47,941 nucleotides of DNA from Colivivens sp964452915 (GTDB lineage Bacteria > Bacteroidota > Bacteroidia > Bacteroidales > Bacteroidaceae). The position numbers and the translations under genes were made by a program. The notes under the pieces were generated by a model that saw only the letters and a list, made by a program, of their open reading frames with translations, did no database searches and was not told the origin of the DNA. Of the stretch, positions 40,900 to 47,941 are shown in pieces. The stretch is taken from the NCBI GenBank assembly GCA_964452915.1, contig CAYVNW010000023.1, positions 1 through 47,941 on the forward strand, given 5' to 3'. Positions within the stretch are counted from its first letter, which is position 1; each line of letters opens with the position of its first letter.

Positions 40900-43699
40900 G
40901 AATATTGAGGTGTATGGAGCACGGGTTCATAATCTTAAAAACATTGATGTCACTATTCCACGAAACAGCCTGACTGTTATTACTGGGTTGAGTGGCAGCG
41001 GTAAATCAAGCCTTGCTTTCGATACCATCTTTGCTGAAGGGCAGCGTCGATATATAGAGACGTTCTCCGCTTATGTGCGTAATTTCCTTGGCGGGCTTCA
41101 GCGTCCTGATGTTGATAAGATAACGGGATTGAGCCCTGTGATCAGCATAGAACAAAAGACAACCAACAAAAATCCGAGAAGTACAGTAGGTACCGTTACT
41201 GAGGTCTACGATTACCTCCGTCTCCTCTTCGCTCGTGCGGCTGAGGCTTACAGCTATGTCACCGGTGAGAAGATGGTGAAGTATACAGAGGAGCAAATCC
41301 TGGAACTGATAATGAAGAAGTACGACGGCAAGCGCATCAACATACTTGCTCCTGTTGTCCGTAGCCGTAAGGGGCATTATCGTGAACTGTTTGACAGCTT
41401 GATGAAGAAGGGATATTTGCGTGTCAGAATCGACGGAGTGATTACCGAAATGGTTCCAGACATGCGGGTCGACCGCTATAAAAACCATAACATCGAGGTG
41501 GTGGTCGACCGTTTAGCTGTCAGCGGCAAGGATGAGGCCCGTCTAAAAAACAGCGTTGCAAATGCCATGCGCCTGGGTGACGGACTTATACTTGTTCATG
41601 ATGCCGATACCGATGAAATAAAGTATTATTCCAAGAACTTGATGTGTCCGACATCCGGTATCAGCTATCATGATCCGGCACCAAACAACTTCTCATTCAA
41701 CTCTCTTCAGGGAGCGTGTCCGTGTTGTAAGGGACTGGGCTTTATAAGCCGTATCGATATCAATAAAATTATACCGGATACCAGTCTGTCTGTGTATGAT
41801 GGAGCATTGGCTCCTTTAGGTAAGTTCCGAAAGACAATGATATTCTGGCAAATCCAGGCTTTGCTTGAACACTATTCGCAAGATATTCACACCCCTGTCA
41901 AGGATTTGCCTGATGAAGTGGTGCACGACTTGATTTACGGAAGTAATGAGCGGATACGCATTCCTGCTTCTTTGATTCACCAAACAAATGATTTCTACAC
42001 TACTTATGACGGTATAGGGCACTATATCGACCAGTTGCGTGAGAGTGAGAGTTCGGCTTCTGCCCAGAAGTGGGCTGACTCGTTTGACAGTGTTATGACA
42101 TGTCCTGAGTGTCATGGTGCCCGCTTGAATACCGAGGCCCTTCATTTCCGCTTCGCTGATAAAAATATTTATGACTTGTCGTGTATGGACTTGAAGGACT
42201 TGCACGAATGGACATGCAATGTGGAGTCGGTCTTGTCGAAGCGGCAACGTGCCATATCGTCTGAGATACTAAAGGAGATACGCAGCCGTTTGCAGTTCCT
42301 GCTTGATGTCGGCCTCGACTACTTGTCGTTGAACCGTTCCACCATGTCACTTTCGGGAGGTGAGAGCCAGCGGATAAGGCTGGCAACTCAGATCGGAGCG
42401 CGCCTGGTCAATGTGCTGTATATTCTCGACGAGCCAAGTATCGGCTTGCATCAGCGTGACAACCAGCGGCTGATCGATTCGCTGAAGGCTTTGCGCGATG
42501 AGGGGAATACTGTTATTGTGGTTGAACACGATAAGGATATGATGCTCAATGCTGACTATATCATTGATATGGGACCGCTTGCAGGCAGAAAGGGTGGGGA
42601 GGTCATGTTCCAAGGCACTCCGAAGGACTTGCTGAAGACTGACACACTTACTGCACGCTATCTGAAGATGGACCAGCATAGGGCAAACGTAAGCCATGCG
42701 TCAAAGTCGGCTAAGGAAGAGTATATTGTGCTGAATGGCTGTCGTGGCAACAATCTTAAGAATGTGTCAGTCAAGTTTCCTCTTCACAAACTGATATGTG
42801 TGACCGGTGTCAGTGGAAGCGGTAAGTCTACACTTATCAATGATACTCTTCAACCGATAATCAGCCAGCATTTGTACCGCTCACTGAAGGACCCGTTGGA
42901 ATACGACTCTATTGAAGGACTCGATTTGGTCAACAAGGTGGTTTGCGTCGACCAATCTCCGATCGGACGGACTCCACGAAGCAATCCGGCTACATATACG
43001 GGCATGTTCAGCGATATACGCGACTTGTTCGTAAAATTGCCCGAGTCGGTGATCCGTGGTTATAAACCCGGAAGATTTTCTTTCAACGTACCCGGCGGCA
43101 GGTGTGAGACATGTGGAGGCAATGGCTACAAAACCATAGTCATGAACTTCCTTCCGGACGTACTGACTCCTTGTGAGGTCTGCCATGGCAAACGCTACAA
43201 CCGTGAGACATGCGAGGTAAAGTTTAAAGGCAAGTCGGTCGCTGACGTACTCGACATGACGATCAACCAAGCAGTAGAGTTTTTTGAGTTTCAACCTAAC
43301 ATCCTTAACAAGATCAAGGTGATACAGGATGTCGGTTTGGGTTATATCAAGTTGGGACAACCGTCAACGACTCTGTCGGGTGGGGAGAGCCAGCGTGTTA
43401 AGCTTGCCACTGAACTGTCGCGCCGTGATACGGGCAACACCTTATATATATTAGACGAGCCGACTACCGGTTTGCATTATGAGGACATAAAGGCTCTGAT
43501 GAGTGTGCTTGGCAGACTTGTCGACAAGGGCAACACCGTTATAGTCATCGAACATAATATTGATGTCATCCAGCAAGCTGACTATATCATTGATATGGGA
43601 CCCGACGGTGGCAACAAAGGTGGAGAAGTCGTCGCTCAAGGTACGATCGATGATATCATAAACGCGAAGAAAGGATATACCTGGAAATACTTGGTTTGA
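40889..43699 (+). CDS. uvrA: Excinuclease ABC subunit A
   Basis: A 936-aa UvrA, the damage-recognising ATPase of nucleotide excision repair. Walker A motifs are GLSGSGKS (33-40) and GVSGSGKS (640-647); ABC signatures LSGGESQRIRLA and LSGGESQRVKLA with LDEPSIGL and LDEPTTGL Walker B follow. The second zinc module (CETCGGNGYK ... CEVCHGKRYN) is intact, but the first reads CPTSG before ACPCCKGLG, so the Cys expected at residue 256 is Ser while C253 is kept. I recall similar CPT-[ST]-G sequences in other Bacteroidetes, so this is likely lineage-typical. Start 40889 or 40892 is possible. The upstream cargo gene overlaps it. Confidence 0.95.
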   Translation: MMNENIEVYGARVHNLKNIDVTIPRNSLTVITGLSGSGKSSLAFDTIFAEGQRRYIETFSAYVRNFLGGLQRPDVDKITGLSPVISIEQKTTNKNPRSTVGTVTEVYDYLRLLFARAAEAYSYVTGEKMVKYTEEQILELIMKKYDGKRINILAPVVRSRKGHYRELFDSLMKKGYLRVRIDGVITEMVPDMRVDRYKNHNIEVVVDRLAVSGKDEARLKNSVANAMRLGDGLILVHDADTDEIKYYSKNLMCPTSGISYHDPAPNNFSFNSLQGACPCCKGLGFISRIDINKIIPDTSLSVYDGALAPLGKFRKTMIFWQIQALLEHYSQDIHTPVKDLPDEVVHDLIYGSNERIRIPASLIHQTNDFYTTYDGIGHYIDQLRESESSASAQKWADSFDSVMTCPECHGARLNTEALHFRFADKNIYDLSCMDLKDLHEWTCNVESVLSKRQRAISSEILKEIRSRLQFLLDVGLDYLSLNRSTMSLSGGESQRIRLATQIGARLVNVLYILDEPSIGLHQRDNQRLIDSLKALRDEGNTVIVVEHDKDMMLNADYIIDMGPLAGRKGGEVMFQGTPKDLLKTDTLTARYLKMDQHRANVSHASKSAKEEYIVLNGCRGNNLKNVSVKFPLHKLICVTGVSGSGKSTLINDTLQPIISQHLYRSLKDPLEYDSIEGLDLVNKVVCVDQSPIGRTPRSNPATYTGMFSDIRDLFVKLPESVIRGYKPGRFSFNVPGGRCETCGGNGYKTIVMNFLPDVLTPCEVCHGKRYNRETCEVKFKGKSVADVLDMTINQAVEFFEFQPNILNKIKVIQDVGLGYIKLGQPSTTLSGGESQRVKLATELSRRDTGNTLYILDEPTTGLHYEDIKALMSVLGRLVDKGNTVIVIEHNIDVIQQADYIIDMGPDGGNKGGEVVAQGTIDDIINAKKGYTWKYLV

Positions 43700-43729
43700 T
43701 TGCCTGTATTGCCTTAATTTGCAGGCAAT
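43699..43729 (+). promoter_or_regulatory. Hairpin directly after uvrA
   Basis: ATTGCCTG (43699-43706) and CAGGCAAT (43722-43729) are perfect complements beginning within the uvrA stop codon. The tail (GCCCCACC) is not T-rich, so termination here may be weak, allowing readthrough towards the cas13b gene. Confidence 0.45.
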
Positions 43730-43989
43730 GCCCCACCGATGAATATGAATATGTCGAACATTATTTTGGGGCCGGCACAAGGCACGGCAACGGGATAATA
43801 ACAATAAACGCATTCGCTTGGCTAAGTCAATATAACTTTACCTGAACCGAGTCAAGTCAATATATATAATAAGGTGTATGCAATGCGTGCTGCTATTGCA
43901 TAGATATTATAATGACCTTCACAAGAAAAAATAACGTCAGTTATAAATTTTTTCTTTATAAATGTTGCGTGGCAATCAATTTTTATTTA
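43730..43989. other. Intergenic region upstream of cas13b
   Basis: No gene or accessory cas gene is seen in the space between uvrA and cas13b. An 11-nt direct repeat AAGTCAATATA occurs at 43824-43834 and 43854-43864. The sequence becomes markedly AT-rich towards cas13b. Confidence 0.5.
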
Positions 43990-43997
43990 TAAATTTG
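43990..43997 (+). promoter_or_regulatory. Distal candidate -7 box for cas13b
   Basis: TAAATTTG with TTG at 43965-43967 as a possible -33 element (22-nt spacing). It lies 166 nt before the cas13b start codon. Confidence 0.45.
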
Positions 43998-44105
43998 CAA
44001 TTATTCCACTTTGGTATAAGGCGGCAATGGTCGGAGAAATTTATGCTGAATGCATTTTTTTCAAATAAAGTCTTTTATGCGAACATAGAATTCGTATATA
44101 ATGCG

Positions 44106-44113
44106 TAAATTTG
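44106..44113 (+). promoter_or_regulatory. Proximal candidate -7 box for cas13b
   Basis: TAAATTTG lies 50 nt before the cas13b start codon at 44164, inside a context GTAAATTTGCAA very like the distal copy at 43989. No good -33 element is seen at the usual distance. Confidence 0.5.
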
Positions 44114-44163
44114 CAACGCAAAAAGAATAAAAGAGAATCTCTAATACAAATCATATAACTAAT

Positions 44164-47100
44164 ATGAACAAACGGACATTAGTAGTGAGCTTAATAGCTA
44201 AACATTATCCTTTAAACAATAAGGACAACATCAATGCATTGATAGAAGATTTGAAGAGTGAGGGTCTTAAGAATGAACTTAATTTAATGACTCTTCCAGT
44301 GTATTATGCCGTTATGCAACTTATAAACAAAAATAAGGTGCAGAGGCATTGGTTAACTTTTAAAGAACAGTTCCATGATAATACTTTAGATGAGCCGCTT
44401 AGATCCATAAGCGAGGAAGAAGTGAAGAATACACAAAGTACTGCTTTTGAAACAAACGGGGCGCAATCTACTAATTCACTGCAATCCACAGAGAATGGTA
44501 GTGGAATACAATCCGATGATGTTGAAAACTCATATGACAACGTCCCATTTTTACCTAAGAGCTCTTTGGATTCTAAGAAATACATATATGGTACATATGC
44601 AGAGATGGCACTCCACAACTTCTTTGTTGATATGGACCATATATATACGATTATTAATGGTCAAAGCGTAATGGATTCGCTAAAATTGGTAAACCAAAAA
44701 GGAGAGCGTGATACTGACTTCGCAAAACAAGAATATTGGAATGAAATGTTCGGGGTGATGGAAAATGGCCAACCTGAAGAGAAAACAAAGTATGAGGAAC
44801 AATGTAGAAAGTATTTCCCATTCCTTGAACTAATGCTTGATAAGAAGGTCCAAGACAAATTAGAAAAGAAGGATAATTATGTATCGGTTCTTAAACGGTT
44901 ATCTGATGTTCTACGTGAAGTGAGAAATGTCTGTTCGCATTATAGAATTGAGTTATTAAAAAAACAAAAACGTACTCTTAAAGACAATTCTCCCGCAATA
45001 GTAAAGTATTTGATTAATTGTTTTGACGGGTCGAGGAGAAAAGTAAAAGAAAGATTCTCGTTTACCGCTGAAGAAGTTGAATGTGCTATTCCACTAACTA
45101 AAGATCGAAATAATTCGTATACGCTTAAGAAAAACTACCGGTATCGTATTGATAACGGAAGCAAGGAAGATCTGCGGCTTACAGAATTTGGCTTGGCAAT
45201 GTTTATCAGTTTGTTTCTTGAAAAGAAATATATAAAGATAATGACTGATAAGCTACATCTTATTGAGAACAAAGATCAAAAGGTCATAGGCGAGATGATG
45301 GCAGTGTACCGTCTGAAACTGTATGTTGCCAGATTGTCGTGCAAGAAAGATGCTGATGCCATAGCTCTCGATATTCTCAACGAACTGCGCAAATGCCCTA
45401 AGGAATTGTTTGAGATGCTGACACCGGAAGACCAAAAGGTATTCCGTGTGAAAGCAGGTGTAAGTGATGGTGCGTTACAAGATGACGTACTTTTGATACG
45501 TCATTCCGACCGTTTTGCTCCGCTTTTAATGAAGTATATTGATGATGCTAATATCTTTAAGAATATACGTTTTCAAGTATCACTCGGCAATTTCTACTAT
45601 AAGTTTTATAATAAACGATGTATAGACTCTGATAGTGCGAACAGAGTTAGATCGTTATGCAAATCAATAACAGGTTTTGGACGTATAACTGAGATTGAAA
45701 ATGCAAGAAAGGATATTTATAAGGATCTTATTCGGGAATTTGATGATGTTCATAAGAACACGGCTGATGAGAAACCATATTTATCTGATCATTGCGCCAG
45801 CTACGTCTTTAACGGTAATCGTATAGGTCTATGGATCCCCGATGATGAGTCGCGGCTCTTCCTTCCCGAATTAAAGGATGATCGTCCTGTGAGCATGGCT
45901 CCAACATGCTGGCTGAGTATATATGAATTACCTGCTCTCGCTTTCTTGCTTGCATTGAAAGGCGATAAGGGTGGAGAGGTAGTGGAAACCATCATAAAAA
46001 CAGCCGTAGCCAATTATAAGCGTTTGTTCTCAGATGTTTGCAATGGCGTTCTTGTGCCTGTGAAGGATGAAAAGAGCCTGTCGGCATTATTGATTAAAGA
46101 GTATGAGATTAAGTTGGATGACGTTCCTAAGAAAATAAAGGACTATCTTCTTGGCAGGAATATTGATGTGGAGAAACACTTTAACACGTGGGCAACTGAC
46201 CTGATAGCTCGGATGATAGAGCAAACAGAACGACGCAAGAAAAAGTATAATGACGATCAGGGTATTGTGTCAAATCCGAAGGAAAACAGAATTGGCAAGA
46301 AGCAATATGTGGAGATACGTCCGGGCAAACTTGCTGAATATCTTGCAAGGGACATGATGCTGTTTCAACCTCAAGGCATGGACAATAAGAATAAATTGAC
46401 AGGACTGAACTTTCAAGTACTCCAAGCCTCGCTCGCAACATACAATGATGGCGATTTCGAACGTTTGAGACGGCTCTTCACTGCGGCGCATTTTATTGGC
46501 AATGCTGATAGCTCGTTGAATAATCCTATAGTTGATGATATATGTAAAAGCAGGATGGCCCCAAACGACATCTTTGAATTGTATAAAAATTATTTAGGCA
46601 GAAAAATCAAGTATCTGAAAAACTGTCTCAACATGTCTCAGGATCTATCCACGTTGCCTTTCCTTTATCATGATTGTAGCAAGTGGATCGAGCGTTCCGA
46701 ATCATTCTACAAGTCGCTTGCCGGCAGATACCTAAAGGATGAATATGGTGGAACAAGTTTTGATAAGTCACTTGAGCTTCCTCGTGGATTATTCGAGAAT
46801 GCTATACGGACTGAATTAAAGGCATTAGTTGGCAAATATCCTAAATTGTGTTTATATGCAAACGATCAGAGCAAGAACGTATCTTATCTGATATATGCAT
46901 ACGTTAAGACCGTAGAACAAGATGACGTCCAACCTTTCTATAATTATAAGCGTAACTACAGTTTGTTTGATACCCTGTGGAAAAAGAAACCTACAGATGC
47001 AAAGGAATACAGATATCCAAAGGAAATATACGAGTTGATAAATAAGATAAAAGGAGAACGGGCTGTTGATAAAGAAATAGAAAAAGCTGTTGATAAAGAA

Positions 47101-47838
47101 AAGGGCAATAAGGAAGAATTCAGAGATCGTTGTAGAAGGAAGCTTACGGAGTTAAAGGATACCGAAACTATACTTAAGCGATACAAGGTGCAAGACATAC
47201 TTTTGTTTATGATTGCGAAGAAGATTCTTTCAAAGGATGAAGCTAATAGCGTTGTTATGGCGAATAGCAGACAAGGTGGAGTAACCAAACAGATGAAGTT
47301 GAGAGAAGTGACCAAGGACGATTTTCTGTCGCAGCCGATTAATTTCAAGATAACAGTGAAGTCTGCTAATGAATATGATAAGACGATATATCAAAATAAT
47401 ATGAAGCTTAAAAACTATGTACAGTTCTATCGTTTCCTTAGTGATCGGCGTATGCCTTCATTGCTTGCTCTTGAAAACAAAAAAGAGATCGACAGAGAGA
47501 GGTTGGAATTAGAACTAAACACTTACGACAAAGTTCATCCAGATGTTATACGTGATACACTTAATTATGAGAAGGAGTACTATCAGCAGGGTACAACAAA
47601 AACATATTATAATGAACAAGGTACTCCAAGGCTTCCAAAATTACAAGAAATGATAGAAGAGCGAGATGGTATTGAGGCCCAAAAAATGTATGGTATCAGG
47701 AATTCATTCGCACATACATCGTATCCGAAGCGTTATGTTGTATCTGAAGCAGTGAATGAGAATATGCCAAACAAAGCAAATGTGATTTACAAAGTGTACG
47801 ATACAGAAATGACTAAATATAAAAAGAAGCAAGAATAA
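44164..47838 (+). CDS. cas13b: CRISPR-associated RNA-guided RNase Cas13b (type VI-B effector)
   Basis: A 1224-aa cytoplasmic protein, within the usual 1050-1230 aa of Cas13b. Two HEPN RNase motifs are placed as expected, one near each end: R254-NVCS-H259 in EVRNVCSHYRIELL and R1179-NSFA-H1184 in GIRNSFAHTSYPKR. Cas13b binds a crRNA with the repeat at its 3' end, cleaves matching RNA and then RNA in trans. A polar S/N/Q-rich stretch (about 83-130, QSTNSLQSTENGS) interrupts the N-terminal region, and a 16-bp direct repeat (47062-47077, 47086-47101) duplicates AVDKE in frame. A 36-nt CRISPR repeat follows 67 nt downstream. No csx27, csx28, cas1 or cas2 is present in the window; uvrA lies upstream. 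The gene is visibly richer in A/T codons than uvrA. Homology by pattern, not by search. Confidence 0.93.
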   Translation: MNKRTLVVSLIAKHYPLNNKDNINALIEDLKSEGLKNELNLMTLPVYYAVMQLINKNKVQRHWLTFKEQFHDNTLDEPLRSISEEEVKNTQSTAFETNGAQSTNSLQSTENGSGIQSDDVENSYDNVPFLPKSSLDSKKYIYGTYAEMALHNFFVDMDHIYTIINGQSVMDSLKLVNQKGERDTDFAKQEYWNEMFGVMENGQPEEKTKYEEQCRKYFPFLELMLDKKVQDKLEKKDNYVSVLKRLSDVLREVRNVCSHYRIELLKKQKRTLKDNSPAIVKYLINCFDGSRRKVKERFSFTAEEVECAIPLTKDRNNSYTLKKNYRYRIDNGSKEDLRLTEFGLAMFISLFLEKKYIKIMTDKLHLIENKDQKVIGEMMAVYRLKLYVARLSCKKDADAIALDILNELRKCPKELFEMLTPEDQKVFRVKAGVSDGALQDDVLLIRHSDRFAPLLMKYIDDANIFKNIRFQVSLGNFYYKFYNKRCIDSDSANRVRSLCKSITGFGRITEIENARKDIYKDLIREFDDVHKNTADEKPYLSDHCASYVFNGNRIGLWIPDDESRLFLPELKDDRPVSMAPTCWLSIYELPALAFLLALKGDKGGEVVETIIKTAVANYKRLFSDVCNGVLVPVKDEKSLSALLIKEYEIKLDDVPKKIKDYLLGRNIDVEKHFNTWATDLIARMIEQTERRKKKYNDDQGIVSNPKENRIGKKQYVEIRPGKLAEYLARDMMLFQPQGMDNKNKLTGLNFQVLQASLATYNDGDFERLRRLFTAAHFIGNADSSLNNPIVDDICKSRMAPNDIFELYKNYLGRKIKYLKNCLNMSQDLSTLPFLYHDCSKWIERSESFYKSLAGRYLKDEYGGTSFDKSLELPRGLFENAIRTELKALVGKYPKLCLYANDQSKNVSYLIYAYVKTVEQDDVQPFYNYKRNYSLFDTLWKKKPTDAKEYRYPKEIYELINKIKGERAVDKEIEKAVDKEKGNKEEFRDRCRRKLTELKDTETILKRYKVQDILLFMIAKKILSKDEANSVVMANSRQGGVTKQMKLREVTKDDFLSQPINFKITVKSANEYDKTIYQNNMKLKNYVQFYRFLSDRRMPSLLALENKKEIDRERLELELNTYDKVHPDVIRDTLNYEKEYYQQGTTKTYYNEQGTPRLPKLQEMIEERDGIEAQKMYGIRNSFAHTSYPKRYVVSEAVNENMPNKANVIYKVYDTEMTKYKKKQE

Positions 47839-47905
47839 GATGATGTCATTTTTTTCGAAGCTAAAGGTATTAATTGCCTAATAAACAATATAATACAACC
47901 TTCGC
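47839..47905 (+). promoter_or_regulatory. Short AT-rich leader between cas13b and the CRISPR array
   Basis: The 67 nt between the cas13b stop and the first repeat contain an AT-rich tract (around 47870-47900) with no reading frame. It could serve as array leader and promoter. No TAnnTTTG box is seen, so the array may be transcribed with cas13b or from an unrecognised promoter. Confidence 0.45.
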
Positions 47906-47941
47906 GTTGTAGAAGCTCTTGTTTTGAAGGGTAATGACAAC
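47906..47941 (+). CRISPR. First direct repeat of a type VI-B CRISPR array (cut by window end)
   Basis: The last 36 nt begin GTTGTAGAAGC and end GGGTAATGACAAC, the form of Cas13b repeats: complementary ends GTTGT/ACAAC and an internal hairpin with CTCTT (47916-47920) pairing to AAGGG (47927-47931) around a GTTTTG loop. The layout closely resembles the Bergeyella zoohelcum Cas13b repeat as I remember it. Exactly one copy is visible, so repetition and spacers cannot be shown from this window; identity rests on length, ends, structure and the adjoining cas13b gene. Confidence 0.85.

Noticed and set aside
43730..44163. A csx27/csx28 accessory gene upstream of cas13b
   Set aside because: The interval has no reading frame of suitable length and no hydrophobic or HEPN-like coding pattern.
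1..47941. tRNA, rRNA, insertion sequence or prophage genes
   Set aside because: I looked for cloverleaf T-arm motifs, transposase or integrase proteins and terminal inverted repeats and found none that I can support. Cas13b is the only clear accessory defence gene.

Overview
The window looks like a chromosomal segment of a Bacteroidales bacterium, probably Prevotella-like. Signs are the TAnnTTTG -7 promoter boxes before many genes, a short primary sigma factor without region 1.1, type IX secretion genes (porU, porV, and a cargo with a type B sorting domain), DUF4290 and DUF6055 proteins, a GH97 enzyme, and weak Shine-Dalgarno signals. The species assignment is inference.

Layout. (1) 1-3203: nitrogen-assimilation operon on the + strand: promoter, a 41-aa leader peptide very rich in Asn and Gln, an intrinsic terminator, then a TorF/Gcw_chp-like outer-membrane protein, a P-II protein and an ammonium channel. 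This has the layout of a ribosome-mediated attenuator sensing glutamine/asparagine supply. (2) 3560-6407: two aldo/keto reductases divergent from an AraC-type regulator. (3) 6673-9063: DUF1846 protein and a GH25 lysozyme. (4) 9191-21195: a long housekeeping + strand run: tsaB, DUF4290, murA (Asp at the fosfomycin-target Cys position), rimM, dxr, rseP, a fumarylacetoacetate-hydrolase-family enzyme, porU, porV, ispF. (5) 21212-27147: MORN-repeat protein, a large outer-membrane barrel, an acetyltransferase, a decayed MFS transporter and a small lipoprotein. (6) 27336-29453: rpoD and mltG on the - strand, divergent from (7) a GH51 arabinofuranosidase and a Nudix hydrolase. (8) 31762-39990: six-gene - strand operon of cell-envelope and glycan-degradation proteins (LysM/PBP-like protein, PorT-like barrel, double GH43, Gph-like phosphatase, DUF6055 metallopeptidase-like protein, GH97). 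(9) 40204-43699: type IX cargo protein and uvrA.

The most notable system is at the right end: a 1224-aa Cas13b-like protein (type VI-B CRISPR effector) with both HEPN RxxxxH motifs, followed 67 bp later by a 36-nt sequence with the hallmarks of a Cas13b direct repeat, cut exactly at the window edge. No cas1, cas2, csx27 or csx28 is in the window, so as seen the locus is an RNA-targeting effector plus array. Type VI-B is a known class; this protein may be a new member. The less familiar candidate is the Asn/Gln leader-peptide attenuator at 387-641.
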